Shown here: positions 1 through 9,197 of the stretch, one piece after another
Layout: each line of letters begins with the position of its first letter
How positions within the stretch are numbered: position 1 is the stretch's first letter
DNA from: DATFDN01 sp963756545
GTDB lineage: Bacteria > Pseudomonadota > Alphaproteobacteria > Acetobacterales > Acetobacteraceae
Direction: 5' to 3'
DNA length: 64,000 nt
Assembly: GCA_963756545.1 (NCBI GenBank)
Contig: CAVWNY010000001.1
Location: forward strand, 248,001-312,000
Program-made: the position numbers and the translations under genes
The notes under the pieces: model-generated
Told to the model about the DNA's origin: nothing
Databases searched by the model: none
What the model saw: the letters and a program-made list of their open reading frames with translations, nothing else

Positions 1-337
1 GCCGCCCATCGCGCAGATCGCATCGCGGGCCGCGATCCACGGTATGTTCGTGCCGACGGTGTTCGCTGATCCCTCGCAGCAGCCGCTGGAGATCAAGCCG
101 GCGTTCAGACCCTATGAGGACCCGCTGGACATGAGCAATCCCGCCGCGTTCGACCGCGCGCTTCCGCAACTGCGCGCGCTTTGCACCGCGCTCACGCCGC
201 ACCGCGTGTACGTGCTCCTGCTCTATCCGACCGCCATGACGGAGCGAATGATCCCGCCGAATCTGGTGGTCTGGCGGCAGCCGAAGATGCGGCTGATCGA
301 CGGGTGCGCAATGATCGCCGGTAGCATACGGAACTGA
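1..337 (+). CDS. Hypothetical protein, C-terminal part (5' truncated by window edge)
   Basis: The reading frame is open from the first bases of the window to a TGA at 335-337, so the gene probably begins upstream; the first in-window ATG is at 44. About 110 residues are visible. They end in a segment rich in hydrophobic residues (VYVLLLYPTAM) and a stretch with several Met and Arg residues. I recognise no family. It runs convergently with the amidase gene, with about 10 bp between the stop codons. Its reality rests on the open frame and position only. Confidence 0.4.
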   Translation, partial: PPIAQIASRAAIHGMFVPTVFADPSQQPLEIKPAFRPYEDPLDMSNPAAFDRALPQLRALCTALTPHRVYVLLLYPTAMTERMIPPNLVVWRQPKMRLIDGCAMIAGSIRN

Positions 338-348
338 GGACGCCCGTG

Positions 349-1743
349 TCAGCCTATGGGCGGCCGCCTTGAACCCCACCCGGCGGCGCGCTCATACGCC
401 GCCGCGACACGATACACGCGGGCATCCTGGAAATAGCTCCCCACGAACTGCACCGAAAGCGGCAGGCCGTCGCGCGACAATCCGGCCGTCATCGCCAGCG
501 CCGGATGGCCGGTGACGTTGAACGGGGCGCGCGCCTGGCGCGGGTAGGTGCGGCTCGTCTCCGCCGCGTCCTCGATCCGGCTCGGCGGGTCCATCGAGCT
601 GGCGCAGAGCAGCACGTCGACTTCGCGCAGCGCGTCCTCGACCGCGGCGATCATCTGCGCGCGGCGGCGCTGGGCGCCGACATACTCGCCCGCCGGGATG
701 AAGGCGCCCGGCAGCAGGCGCTGGCGCGCGAGCTTGCCGTAGTCGCCGGGGCGCTCGCAAAGCCAGGGCGCGTGGACCGAATAGGCCTCGCTCGCCAGGA
801 TCACGCGGTTGACGGCGGCGAACTCGGTCAGGCTCGGCAGCGTGACGGTGCGGATCTCCGCGCCCTCGGAGGCGAGCACGCGCTCGACCTCCTCCAGCGC
901 GGCGGCGACCTCGGGGTGCGCCACGATGTCGGTCTCGTGGAAGTGGCGCACGAACCCAACTCGCAGCCCCTTCACGCCCCGGTCGATCTCGCGCGCGAAG
1001 TCCCACGCCGGGCTCGGCGCGCTGGCGGGATCGGCCGCGTCGTGGCCGGCGATCGCGTCCAGCAGCAGCGCGTTGTCCGCGACGGTGCGCGTCATCGGCC
1101 CGACATGGTCGAGCGTGTAGGACAGCGGAAAGACGCCGCGCCGCGACACCAGCCCATAGGTCGGCTTCAGCCCGACGATGCCGCAGCAACTGGCGGGGTT
1201 GCGGACCGACCCGCCGGTGTCGGAGCCAAGTGCCGCCGGAAACAGCCCCGCCGCGACCCCGGCGCCCGATCCCGAGGACGATCCGCCCGGATGGTGCGCC
1301 GGGTTCCAGGGGTTGCGCGCCGGCGGGAACGGCAGGTCGAAGCTGGGGCCGCCGATGGCGAACTCGTGCGTGGAGAGCTTGCCGAGCACGATCGCGCCCG
1401 CCTGGCGCAGCCGCGAGACCACGCAAGCGTCGGCGCGCGCGATGTTGTCGAGCAGGATCTTCGAGTGGCACGTGGTCGGCAGCCCGGCCACGTCGATGAT
1501 ATCCTTGATGCCGACGGGAACGCCGTGCAGCCTCCCGCGCACGCGCCCCGCCGCGATCTCCCGCTCCGCGCCGCTCGCCGCCTCCAGCGCGGCCCCGGCA
1601 TCGAGGCGGATGAAGGCGTGCAGGATCGGGTCCAGCCGGTCGATGCGGTCAAGCAGCGCGCGCGTCAGCTCGACGGGCGAGATCTCGCGCCGGGCGATCG
1701 CGCGCGCGGCCTCGGTGGCGCTCAGCCAGTGCAGGTCGCTCAC
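349..1743 (-). CDS. Amidase-signature hydrolase (AtzE/GatA-like)
   Basis: This 464-residue amidase-signature enzyme would hydrolyse a carbon-nitrogen (amide) bond in the cytoplasm. The Ser-cisSer-Lys triad is visible as K80 (in VGIKDI), S155 (in PGGSSSGSG) and S179 (in SDTGGS), with the spacing seen in GatA. The start is taken as GTG at 1743, which overlaps the stop of the 60-residue gene upstream by 4 bp (GTGA); a longer reading to 1869 would only translate that small gene in another frame. The coupling to an AtzG-like partner makes an AtzE-type hydrolase more likely than a true GatA, since no gatB or gatC is present. The substrate is unknown. Confidence 0.9.
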   Translation of the reverse strand: MSDLHWLSATEAARAIARREISPVELTRALLDRIDRLDPILHAFIRLDAGAALEAASGAEREIAAGRVRGRLHGVPVGIKDIIDVAGLPTTCHSKILLDNIARADACVVSRLRQAGAIVLGKLSTHEFAIGGPSFDLPFPPARNPWNPAHHPGGSSSGSGAGVAAGLFPAALGSDTGGSVRNPASCCGIVGLKPTYGLVSRRGVFPLSYTLDHVGPMTRTVADNALLLDAIAGHDAADPASAPSPAWDFAREIDRGVKGLRVGFVRHFHETDIVAHPEVAAALEEVERVLASEGAEIRTVTLPSLTEFAAVNRVILASEAYSVHAPWLCERPGDYGKLARQRLLPGAFIPAGEYVGAQRRRAQMIAAVEDALREVDVLLCASSMDPPSRIEDAAETSRTYPRQARAPFNVTGHPALAMTAGLSRDGLPLSVQFVGSYFQDARVYRVAAAYERAAGWGSRRPPIG

Positions 1744-1922
1744 AGGCCCGTCCCCGCCCGCATCGGCGGCCACGGCTCGGCGGCCGGATCGGCGGGATAG
1801 CGGATCGCGCCAGCGGTGTTGAGCGCCTGCGTGACAGCGGCGGCCACGTCGTCGGGGAACTCGGCCCACGCCTTGTCGAGCCCCGCGGCTTTGGCGAGCG
1901 CGGCGATTAGGTCCTTATCCAT
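1740..1922 (-). CDS. AtzG-like small partner protein (DUF4089)
   Basis: This encodes 60 residues. A helical N-terminal half (MDKDLIAALAKAAGL) is followed by a tail rich in proline and tryptophan. Size, composition and position directly before an amidase match the DUF4089/AtzG-like family. In the cyanuric-acid pathway AtzG is a GatC-like subunit that wraps around and stabilises the amidase AtzE. The stop overlaps the GTG start of the amidase by 4 bp, so the pair is probably made in equal amounts by coupled translation. The family call rests on context and pattern, not on a catalytic motif. Confidence 0.75.
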   Translation of the reverse strand: MDKDLIAALAKAAGLDKAWAEFPDDVAAAVTQALNTAGAIRYPADPAAEPWPPMRAGTGL

Positions 1923-2001
1923 GCGGCACCTCTCTGCGGGGGGATGATGCGGCGGTAGGGCTATGAGGGGAAGAGCGGACAGTCTGATCGGTACCTGATC
2001 A

Positions 2002-2090
2002 CGTCATGCCCGGGCTCGGCCCGGGCACCCACGTCTTTACGTCCCGCCCACGAAGACGTGGGTGGCCGGGCCAAGCCCGGCCATGACGAC
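2002..2090. repeat. Dispersed palindromic repeat, family 1, copy 1
   Basis: This is an 89-bp intergenic element. The ends are CGTCATG and CATGACG in inverted orientation, each arm forms its own GC-rich hairpin (CCCGGGC..GCCCGGG and GGCCGGGC..GCCCGGCC), and the core pairs CACCCACGTCTT with AAGACGTGGGTG. A close copy lies at 21217-21304 and a diverged one at 39749-39850. It resembles REP/BIME-type noncoding elements and could fold in RNA as a terminator or mRNA-end stabiliser for the DUF1345 gene. Confidence 0.85.
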
Positions 2091-2138
2091 ATTGCTACCG
2101 CATGGGCTGCGCGGTGGGGGCCGTAAGCACTCCCCACC

Positions 2139-2819
2139 TCACACCAGCCCGGCCGCCAGATTGACACTTAGCGCCAGGATGATCGTGTTGAACAGGAAGC
2201 TCAGCAGGCCATGCACCGTCGCCAGCCTCCGCATCTTGCGCGCGGTGATCTGCACATCGGAGACCTGGAACGTCATTCCCAGCACCAGCGCGAAATAGAC
2301 GAAGTCGAGATAGTCGGGGCTGCGCTCGCCGGGAAACTCCAGCCCGCGATCGAACTCGGGACCGCCGGCGTCGCGGGAATAGAACTCGTGCGCGTAACGG
2401 AAGGCGAATGTGGTGTGGACCGTCAGCCACGACACGAGCAGCGTCCCCGCCATCAGCGCGACATGCAGGTTGCGGGGCGCGCCGTGGATGTCCTTGATGG
2501 CGGCGAACTCGCCCAGGATCGCGACGAGGCTGAACACCGCCGCCGCGATGGTGAGCGAGAAGATCGTCCACTCGCCCTCCTGCTGGCGCGCGGCGTCGGC
2601 CGCCATGCGCGCGCGCCGCTCGGTCGTGAACAGGAACGCGGCGAGGCCCAGATAGACGAGCGCGCCGATGTCCCAGGCCAGGACGGCGCGCGTGGGCAAG
2701 GAGAGATTGTCCGGCAGCAGCACCCAGGCGAGCGCGCCGCAGATAGCGCCCGCCCATAGCCGCGGCCGGCTGACAGCGATCCGCCAAACGAGGCCGGGCA
2801 GGCCGCGTCGCGGGTCCAA
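2139..2819 (-). CDS. DUF1345 family integral membrane protein
   Basis: The protein has 226 residues with about five hydrophobic segments and belongs to DUF1345, whose function is unknown. The C-terminal signature is clear: PDYLDFVYFA, GMTFQVSDVQ, an RRLATVHGLLSF region and FNTIILALSVN. The start is a TTG at 2819, immediately after the stop (2821-2823) of the M20 peptidase gene, so the two probably share a transcript. No Met occurs early enough to give a better start without losing the first membrane segment. Confidence 0.85.
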   Translation of the reverse strand: MDPRRGLPGLVWRIAVSRPRLWAGAICGALAWVLLPDNLSLPTRAVLAWDIGALVYLGLAAFLFTTERRARMAADAARQQEGEWTIFSLTIAAAVFSLVAILGEFAAIKDIHGAPRNLHVALMAGTLLVSWLTVHTTFAFRYAHEFYSRDAGGPEFDRGLEFPGERSPDYLDFVYFALVLGMTFQVSDVQITARKMRRLATVHGLLSFLFNTIILALSVNLAAGLV

Positions 2820-2820
2820 C

Positions 2821-3951
2821 TCAGTCCAAGGTCGCGAGCAGCCCGGCGAGCAGCCTGCCGCGCGGCGCCAGGCTGTCCACGACGATGTGCTCCTCCAGCG
2901 TGTGCGCGCCGGCGCCCTGCACGCCGAGGCCGTCCAGGGTCGCGATCCCCAGCGCGCCGGTGAAGTTGCCGTCCGACCCGCCGCCCGAGCTTTGCGCCGG
3001 GATGTCGAACCCGAGGCCGCACGCGATGCCGCGCGCCCGCTCGTAGAGCGCCATCCCCTTGCCGTCCGCCTCCCACACCGGCCGCGTCACGCCGCGCGTC
3101 ACGCGGAACTGGGTCTCATTCGAGGAGGCGCGCAGCGCCAGCATCCGCGCCACCCCGCGATCGAGATCCTCCTGGCGCTTGGCCATCGACAGCGCCTCCG
3201 CCGCGCAGGTCGTGGAAACGCAGTTGACCCACTGGCCGCCGCGGATGACGCCGACGCTGAACGTGCAGTCCTCGCCTGTCATGTCCTCGATCTCGATGAT
3301 CTTGCGTGCCATCTCCTTGATCGCCGAGCGGCCTTCGGCAAGCCGCGCGCCGGCATGGCTGGGCCGGCCGACGGCTTCGAGATTGAAGCGTGCGATGGCA
3401 TAGCGCCCGGTGACCACGCCGCCGTCGGGCCGCGCCGGCTCCGGCACGAGCACATAGCGATGCCGCGCCGCCTCCGCCTCGATCAGATCGCGCGTCGAGG
3501 GGCTGCCGATCTCCTCGTCGCTGGTGAACAGGATGGTGATGGGCAGCTTGGTCGCGATGCCGGCGCGGCCGAGCTGACGGATCGCCTCCAACGCGATGTA
3601 GTTGCCGCCCTTCATGTCGAGGATGCCCGGACCAAAGGCGCGCCCGTCCTCGCGGCGGAACGGCAGGCCGGCGAGGGTGCCCGCCGGATGGACGGTGTCG
3701 AGATGGCCCATCACCACGATGCCGGGCGCCTCCGCGTTCGCGTGCGGGAAGCTCGCGCGCACGCAGTCGCCGAGACCCATGCGCCCGGCGATGCGCTCTA
3801 TGCGCGCGCCGGCGATCACGAGGTCGCGGGAGGCGATGTCCATCATCCGGTTCACCGCGCCGGCGTCGAAGGTCGGGCTTTCACACGTCACCCAGACGCG
3901 CAGCCCGTCCAGCATGGCGTCGGGGTCGAAGGGAAGGGTGGTCCAGTCCAA
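2821..3951 (-). CDS. M20 family metallopeptidase (glutamate carboxypeptidase-like)
   Basis: This is a dizinc hydrolase of about 376 residues in the M20/ArgE-CPG2 group. Visible metal and catalytic residues are H83 and D85 (GHLDTVHP), D112 (LDMKGG) and the E146-E147 pair (TSDEEIGS); the C-terminal His lies in AGAHTLEEH. The start is placed at TTG 3951 because GAGGAG precedes it by 6 bases; a longer frame to 4059 adds a non-homologous-looking Cys/Arg-rich leader. No signal peptide is seen. It is divergent from the enolase-superfamily gene with 173 bp between. The substrate could be a glutamyl or other N-acyl amino acid. Confidence 0.88.
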   Translation of the reverse strand: MDWTTLPFDPDAMLDGLRVWVTCESPTFDAGAVNRMMDIASRDLVIAGARIERIAGRMGLGDCVRASFPHANAEAPGIVVMGHLDTVHPAGTLAGLPFRREDGRAFGPGILDMKGGNYIALEAIRQLGRAGIATKLPITILFTSDEEIGSPSTRDLIEAEAARHRYVLVPEPARPDGGVVTGRYAIARFNLEAVGRPSHAGARLAEGRSAIKEMARKIIEIEDMTGEDCTFSVGVIRGGQWVNCVSTTCAAEALSMAKRQEDLDRGVARMLALRASSNETQFRVTRGVTRPVWEADGKGMALYERARGIACGLGFDIPAQSSGGGSDGNFTGALGIATLDGLGVQGAGAHTLEEHIVVDSLAPRGRLLAGLLATLD

Positions 3952-4124
3952 TTGGGTCTCCTCGGGCGGTCTGGCGGCATGATCGCAGCAAACCTGGCGC
4001 GGGGGAACCCGAACGCGCGCAAGGTTCTGTCGGCAGCTTGCGTCGTCGTTCCGCGCCATCGCGGCGCTTGCGCGGGACGGCAGGCGGGCGGAGCATCCGC
4101 CGGCCAGCCGAGCGGGGGGGGAAC

Positions 4125-5240
4125 ATGTCGAGGATCGTCGCGGTCGAGACCCGGGTGACGCGCACGCCGTTCGACATGGGCGCGAAGCCGGTGGCGTTCG
4201 GCGGCATGGGCTGGCAGGCGATGACCACGCTGTGGCTGCGTCTGGCCACCGATGACGGGATGGAGGGCTGGGGCGAGGGGTTCGGCCATGCCTGCGTGCC
4301 CGCGACGCGCGCGGTGATCGATACCCAGCTTGCCGCCGCCGTGCTGGGCCAGGACGCGCGCGACATCGCGGGCCTGCGCCGGCGGCTGAGCCAGTCGTTT
4401 CATCTGTTCGGCGGCAACGGCCCGCATGTCTATGCGCTGTCGGCGCTCGACATCGCGCTGTGGGACATCGCCGGCAAGGCGGCCGGCTTGCCGCTGTGGC
4501 GGCTGTGGGGCGGTACGCCGACGGAGAATCTCCGCACCTACGCCAGCCTGCTGCGCTACGGGGCGCCCGACCTGGTAGCGGCGGCCTGCGAGCGGTCGCT
4601 GGCGCGCGGGCACCGCGACATCAAGCTGCACGAGATCGAGCTGGCGCAGATCCGCGCCGCGCGGCAGGCGATGGGCGCCGAGCCGCGCCTGATGGTGGAC
4701 ACCAATTGCCCCTGGAGCGTCGCCCAGGCGAGCGGGATGGCGCGCGCGCTCCGCGAGCTGAACCTCACCTGGCTGGAGGAGCCGGTCTGGCCGCCCGAGG
4801 ACTACGCGGGGCTCGCGCGGGTGCGCGCCGAGGGGGTTCCGATCGCGGCCGGGGAGAACGCCGCCGGGCTGTTCGCCTTCCGCGCCTTGTTCGAGGCGGG
4901 CGCGCTCGACGTCGCGCAGCCCAGCGTCATCAAGATCGGCGGCCCGTCGGCGATGCTGGAGATCGCGGCGCTCGCGCGGGCGTTCGGGGTTCGGCTGGTG
5001 CCCCACAACGCCTATTTCGGACCGGGTTATCTTGCGTCGCTGCACGTGAACGCGACGGTCGCGCCGGAGGCTCCGTTCGAGCATATCTTCGTCGATCTGG
5101 AGGACAGCCCGCTCGGCGACCTCGTACGCCCGGTCGAGGGGCAGGCGCGCGTGCCGCAAGGCCCTGGGCTCGGGCGCGATCCGGATATGGCGGTGCTGCG
5201 CAGATACGCCGTGGGCGAGCCAACCCTGCACCGGGCCTGA
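4125..5240 (+). CDS. Mandelate racemase/muconate lactonizing enzyme family protein
   Basis: This 371-residue enolase-superfamily enzyme would abstract the alpha-proton of a carboxylate substrate (racemisation, dehydration or cycloisomerisation). Metal ligands are D192 (MVDTN), E218 (WLEEP) and E244 (AAGEN); H294 lies in VPHNAYF. The motif on the second strand is K167-L-H169 rather than the common K-x-K, so the base chemistry may differ from mandelate racemase. The start at ATG 4125 follows a G-rich ribosome-binding region. Its neighbours do not fix a substrate, so it may be a sugar-acid or other acid dehydratase. Confidence 0.85.
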   Translation: MSRIVAVETRVTRTPFDMGAKPVAFGGMGWQAMTTLWLRLATDDGMEGWGEGFGHACVPATRAVIDTQLAAAVLGQDARDIAGLRRRLSQSFHLFGGNGPHVYALSALDIALWDIAGKAAGLPLWRLWGGTPTENLRTYASLLRYGAPDLVAAACERSLARGHRDIKLHEIELAQIRAARQAMGAEPRLMVDTNCPWSVAQASGMARALRELNLTWLEEPVWPPEDYAGLARVRAEGVPIAAGENAAGLFAFRALFEAGALDVAQPSVIKIGGPSAMLEIAALARAFGVRLVPHNAYFGPGYLASLHVNATVAPEAPFEHIFVDLEDSPLGDLVRPVEGQARVPQGPGLGRDPDMAVLRRYAVGEPTLHRA

Positions 5241-5272
5241 CAGGCCGCGCCTCCGCTGATACAAGCCGCCCC

Positions 5273-6163
5273 ATGTCGCACCCCGCCTCCATGACCGGCT
5301 TCGCCCGCAGCGAGGGCGCGATCGGCTCCGCCGGCTGGGTCTGGGAGCTGCGCAGCGTGAACGGCCGGGGGCTCGATCTGCGCTTGCGGCTGCCGCCGGG
5401 GTTCGATGGTCTGGAGCCAGCTTTTCGCGAAGCGGCCGGGCTGCTGCTGAAGCGCGGCAACGTCACCGCCAGCCTGTCGCTCCGGCGCGAGGAGGCGGCG
5501 CGACTGGCGCCCGACCCGGCGGCGCTGGAGCAGGCGCTTCGCCTGGCAATGGAATTGCGCGCGCGCATCCCGGACAGCCCGCCCGTTCGCGCCGAGGCGC
5601 TGCTCGGGCTCCCCTTCGTGCTTCGCCCCGCGACCCCCGAACCAGAGACGGGGGCCGACGCGGCGCAGGCGGCGGCTCTGCGCGCGGGCTTCGCGCAAGC
5701 CCTGGCCGGCCTCGTCGCCGCGCGGCGGGAAGAAGGCGCCCGGATCGGCGCGGCGCTCGTCGGCCTGCTCGGCGAGATCGGGGCCTTGCGCGACCGGGCG
5801 GCGGCGGAGGCGGCGGAACAGCCGGCGGCCCAGCGCGCCCGTATGCTGGAGTCTGTCCGCGTGCTGCTGGACGAGATGCCGGCACTGCCCGAGGAGCGGA
5901 TCGCGCAGGAGGTAGCCCTGCTCGCCGCGCGCTCGGACGTGCGCGAAGAACTGGATCGCCTGTCCAGCCATATCGCGGCGGCGCGCGCGCTGCTGGCCGA
6001 GCCGGGGCCGGTCGGGCGGCGGCTCGATTTCCTGGTGCAGGAGTTCAACCGCGAGGCCAACACGCTGTGCAGCAAGTCCGCCTCTGCCGCGCTGACCGCG
6101 ACGGGGCTGCGGCTCAAGGCGGCGATCGAGCAGCTTCGCGAGCAGGTGCAGAACATCGAATGA
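5273..6163 (+). CDS. YicC family endoribonuclease
   Basis: The 296-residue protein shows the YicC N-terminal signature (SMTGFARSEG, WELRSVNGRGLD) and the C-terminal DUF1732 signature (RRLDFLVQEFNREANTLCSKS). YicC proteins are cytoplasmic endoribonucleases linked to sRNA decay and stationary-phase survival. It lies 100 bp upstream of gmk, the usual order in proteobacteria, with a palindromic repeat in the gap. The ATG at 5273 places the family motif at residue 7, as expected. Confidence 0.93.
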   Translation: MSHPASMTGFARSEGAIGSAGWVWELRSVNGRGLDLRLRLPPGFDGLEPAFREAAGLLLKRGNVTASLSLRREEAARLAPDPAALEQALRLAMELRARIPDSPPVRAEALLGLPFVLRPATPEPETGADAAQAAALRAGFAQALAGLVAARREEGARIGAALVGLLGEIGALRDRAAAEAAEQPAAQRARMLESVRVLLDEMPALPEERIAQEVALLAARSDVREELDRLSSHIAAARALLAEPGPVGRRLDFLVQEFNREANTLCSKSASAALTATGLRLKAAIEQLREQVQNIE

Positions 6164-6173
6164 AGTTGCAGTT

Positions 6174-6258
6174 ACCCCTCCCCCCGACCCCCTCCCGCAA
6201 GGGGAGAGGGAGCAGAGGACCCGCCCTCTACTGCTCCCCTCCCATTGCGGGAGGGGTT
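6174..6258. repeat. Dispersed palindromic repeat, family 2, copy 1
   Basis: This is an intergenic inverted repeat between yicC and gmk. A left arm CCCTCCCGCAAGGGGAG (itself nearly palindromic) is mirrored by CTCCCCTCCCATTGCGGGAG on the right. Related copies are at 33275-33350 and 62078-62166. It lies inside what should be one operon, so it may shape the mRNA between the two genes rather than end transcription. Confidence 0.8.
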
Positions 6259-6263
6259 GCGGC

Positions 6264-6917
6264 GTGATTCCCCGTCGCGGCCTCTGCCTCGTGCTGGCCG
6301 GCCCGTCGGGCGGCGGCAAAAGCTCCGTCGGCCGCGCGCTGCGCGCGCGGGAGCCGGCGCTCTCGGCCTCGATCAGCCTCACCACCCGCCCGCCCCGGCC
6401 CGGCGAACGCGACGGCATCGACTACCATTTCCGCACCCAGGCGGCATTCGACGCGATGCAGGCGTCGGGCGGTCTCCTGGAGTGGGCGCGGGTGCTGGGC
6501 CGCTACTGCTACGGGACCCCGCGCGCGCCGGCAGAGGCGGCGCTGGGGGAAGGCGAGGACATGATCTTCGACATCGACTGGCAGGGATACCGCAGCCTGC
6601 GCGCCGCCCTGCCTGGCGACGTTATCGGCGTGTTTCTGCTGCCGCCCTCGATGGCCGCGCTGGAAACCCGGCTGCGCGCGCGCGGCGGCGACGACGAGGC
6701 CGAGATCGCCCGGCGCATGGCCCGCGCCCGTGACGAGATCGGCCACTGCGCCGAGTTCGACCACGTGCTGGTCAACGTCGATTTCGATGCCACGGTCGCA
6801 GCGACACGCGCCGTGCTGCACGCGGCCCGCTCAGCGACGGCACGCCTTGCCGGACTTCAGTCCTTCTGCGCGGCGCTCGCCGCCGGCCAGACGACGGGTG
6901 CGCCCGCCTCGAACTGA
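6264..6917 (+). CDS. gmk: Guanylate kinase
   Basis: This enzyme converts GMP and ATP to GDP and ADP in the cytoplasm. It has 217 residues with P-loop GPSGGGKSS (residues 13-21) and the GMP-binding region TTRPPRPGERDGIDYHF. It starts with GTG at 6264, a few bases after the palindromic repeat. The last 20 or so residues overlap, on the opposite strand, the 3' end of the HpaB-like gene (6857-6917, 61 bp). The tail after the conserved core (ATARLAGLQSF onward) is therefore constrained by two frames or is simply read-through to the first available stop. Confidence 0.95.
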   Translation: MIPRRGLCLVLAGPSGGGKSSVGRALRAREPALSASISLTTRPPRPGERDGIDYHFRTQAAFDAMQASGGLLEWARVLGRYCYGTPRAPAEAALGEGEDMIFDIDWQGYRSLRAALPGDVIGVFLLPPSMAALETRLRARGGDDEAEIARRMARARDEIGHCAEFDHVLVNVDFDATVAATRAVLHAARSATARLAGLQSFCAALAAGQTTGAPASN

Positions 6918-8357
6918 TCGAGGACATGCGTGATGTGCGCCGCCGCGCCGTCGCGGTCGTGCATCTGGTACAGCGATCCCGCCAGCCGCACCGGATCGCC
7001 CGAGTAGTACCGCTCATAGAGCTGCTGGCGTCCGGAGAACGAGGACACCGCCGAATCGAAAGCCAGCCGGAACAGCTTGATCCGCGAGCGCGCGTCGGTG
7101 TTGGCGGACTGAAAATACTGCTCGACGTCGGGCCAGACGTCGCTCTGCGTCTCGGCGTACAGACGGCACCGCGACCAACCCGCCCGCGCCGAGAATCTGG
7201 ATGATCTCGCACATGCGGACGAACATTTTCGGGAACATCAGCCGCACGGTCCACAGCGGCATCGCCGCCGGCGTCATCACGCCCTGCGCGTTCGGCGCGG
7301 CGTCCGCCTCCGAGGCGCGCAGGCACGCACGGCAGAACTCGGTGAACTGGATCGTCTCGGCCAGCATCCCCTGCACATGCAGGTGCTGGTCGATGTTGGT
7401 GGAGCGCGCGATGGAGATGGCCAGATCCATCACGAACTCGGCTTTGGCCAGGTTCTTGGTGGAGAACTGGTGCATCACCTGCGGCATCGCGCCGGTGCGG
7501 TTATGCAGGCCGTTGCACATCGCCGCGTCGCGGTGGATGAACACGCGCTCCCACGGCACCAGCACGTCGTCGAACACCGCCATCGAATCCTGCTCGTCGA
7601 AGCGCAGCGACAGCGGATGATCCATCGGCGAGGCCGCATCAAGGTGCGAGACCGTGGGGCGGTGAATGAAGCGCAGGCCGGGACTGGCGACGGGGACGCT
7701 GAAGCCGAAGGCATAGGGCGCGGCCTCCGGGCTGTCGCTGATATAGGTGGACGGCATCACCATGATGTCGTCGGAGAACGCCGCGAACGTCGAGACCATG
7801 CGCGCGCCGTGGATGACGATGCCGGCGTCGGTTTCGCGCACGATTTTCGCCGCTAGATCCTTCGCCTGCTGCTCGACCGGGCGGGAGCGATCGACCTGCG
7901 GGTTGACCAGTGTGTGCGTCATCGCGAGGTCGTTCTCGCGGACATGCAGGTAATAGTTCAGGACGTTGTCGGCGAAGCGCATGTCTGTTTCGCCGAACAC
8001 GCGGTTCGCGGAGGCGAAGCCGGTCAGCATGACGTTCATGTAGTCCGGGCTCCGGCCCATCATGCCGCAGGTCGCGTCGTTCCAGGTCTTGACCATCTTC
8101 CGCCGGGCCACGAGGTCGTCGATCGAGGCGGGCTGGATGAACGACAGCCCGACCGTCTCGCCACTGCTGGGCGAGGCGTACGTCATGCGCGCGCGCAGGC
8201 TGGGTTCATGCTGCATGTCGTACAGCGCCGCCATCGCGCGCGCCGCCCCGGCGAAGCGGCGATCGCGCGCCACGTCGCGCACGCGCTCGCCGTCGATCCA
8301 AATCTCGCGGTCGTCGCGCAGCGCCTCCAGATATGCCGCGCCGGTGCGGATGCCCAT
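6857..8357 (-). pseudogene. 4-hydroxyphenylacetate 3-hydroxylase (HpaB) family, frameshifted
   Basis: This is a flavin-dependent aromatic hydroxylase of the HpaB/PvcC family, the FADH2-using component. One frame from ATG 8357 gives about 400 conserved residues ending at LGAGGLVAVPS. The rest of the family domain (LYAETQSDVWPDV, FRLAFDSAVSSFSGRQQLYER, YYSGDPVRLAGS) lies in the next frame and stops at 6857. The break is near 7160-7169, and a few residues may also be missing there. It could be true inactivation or a sequence error. It is the last gene of an operon behind ligA and ligB-like genes, 11 bp after ligB, so the substrate is probably a phenolic acid. No flavin reductase gene is nearby. 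Confidence 0.82.
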
Positions 8358-8368
8358 CGGGATGTCCC

Positions 8369-9196
8369 TTACGGTTCGAGTGCCAGCAGGCCGTAGCCGG
8401 TGATCAGCGGCGCATGATAGTTGCGATGCACGCGCCGCACGCTTGTCCCGAGAGCCGCGCGCATGGCGAGCCAGAGAATCATCTCAACCAACTCCGCCCC
8501 GCCGCGCTCCATGTACTCGTGGTGCGACAGCGCCGCGAGCTGCTCGGGATCGCTCTCCAGCAGGTCGAGGAAGCGGTTGTCCCACTCGGGGCTGACCATG
8601 CCGAAGCGCTCGCCGTGCAACTGATGCGACAGGCCGCCCGTGCCGATCAGCACGACGCGGCGGTCGTCGGGAAAGCTTTCCACCGCGCGCCGGAGAGCGG
8701 CGCCGAGGCGCCACAGGCGGCGCGCGGTCGGCAGCGGGTGCTGGATGACGTTCACGGCGATCGGGATCACCGGGGCCGGCCACCGCGCGTCCGTCAGCAT
8801 CGGCAGAACGGACAGGATGCCGTGATCGACCGCCATCTCCTGGCAGATCGTCGGGTCGAACTCGTCTTGGACGAGGCTGCGCGCGAGGTGCCAGCCGAAG
8901 CGGGAATCGCCGGGCAGATCGGGCAGGTCGCGGGTCCCCCAGCCCTCGTCGGCCTGCGGGAAGGCGTCGGCGACGCCGAGCGCGAAGGTAGGGTAGGCGT
9001 CGAAGAAGAAGCGGTTCATGTGGTCGTTGTAGACGATGATCATCAGGTCGGGCCGCAGATCGGCGAGCCATCGCTTGACCGGCCGGTAGCCGTCGAACAG
9101 CGGCGCCCAGAGCGCGTCGCCCTGCTGGCCCTTGTCCCAGGCCTGCGCGATGGAGGGCGCGTGCGAGCTGCCAATTCCGCCGACGATCCGCCCCAT
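8369..9196 (-). CDS. Extradiol ring-cleavage dioxygenase, LigB-type catalytic subunit
   Basis: The 275-residue protein has the class III extradiol (LigB) fold. The iron ligands H12 (GSSHAPS) and H59 (YNDHMN) match LigB, with a glutamate near 235 in GGAELVE as third ligand, and H191 (GGLSHQL) is the expected catalytic histidine. It would cleave a catecholic ring next to the hydroxyls using Fe(II) and O2. It follows the LigA-like gene by 1 bp and precedes the HpaB-like gene. Protocatechuate 4,5-cleavage is the type reaction; gallate or another substituted catechol is equally possible here. Confidence 0.88.
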   Translation of the reverse strand: MGRIVGGIGSSHAPSIAQAWDKGQQGDALWAPLFDGYRPVKRWLADLRPDLMIIVYNDHMNRFFFDAYPTFALGVADAFPQADEGWGTRDLPDLPGDSRFGWHLARSLVQDEFDPTICQEMAVDHGILSVLPMLTDARWPAPVIPIAVNVIQHPLPTARRLWRLGAALRRAVESFPDDRRVVLIGTGGLSHQLHGERFGMVSPEWDNRFLDLLESDPEQLAALSHHEYMERGGAELVEMILWLAMRAALGTSVRRVHRNYHAPLITGYGLLALEP

Positions 9197-9197
9197 C

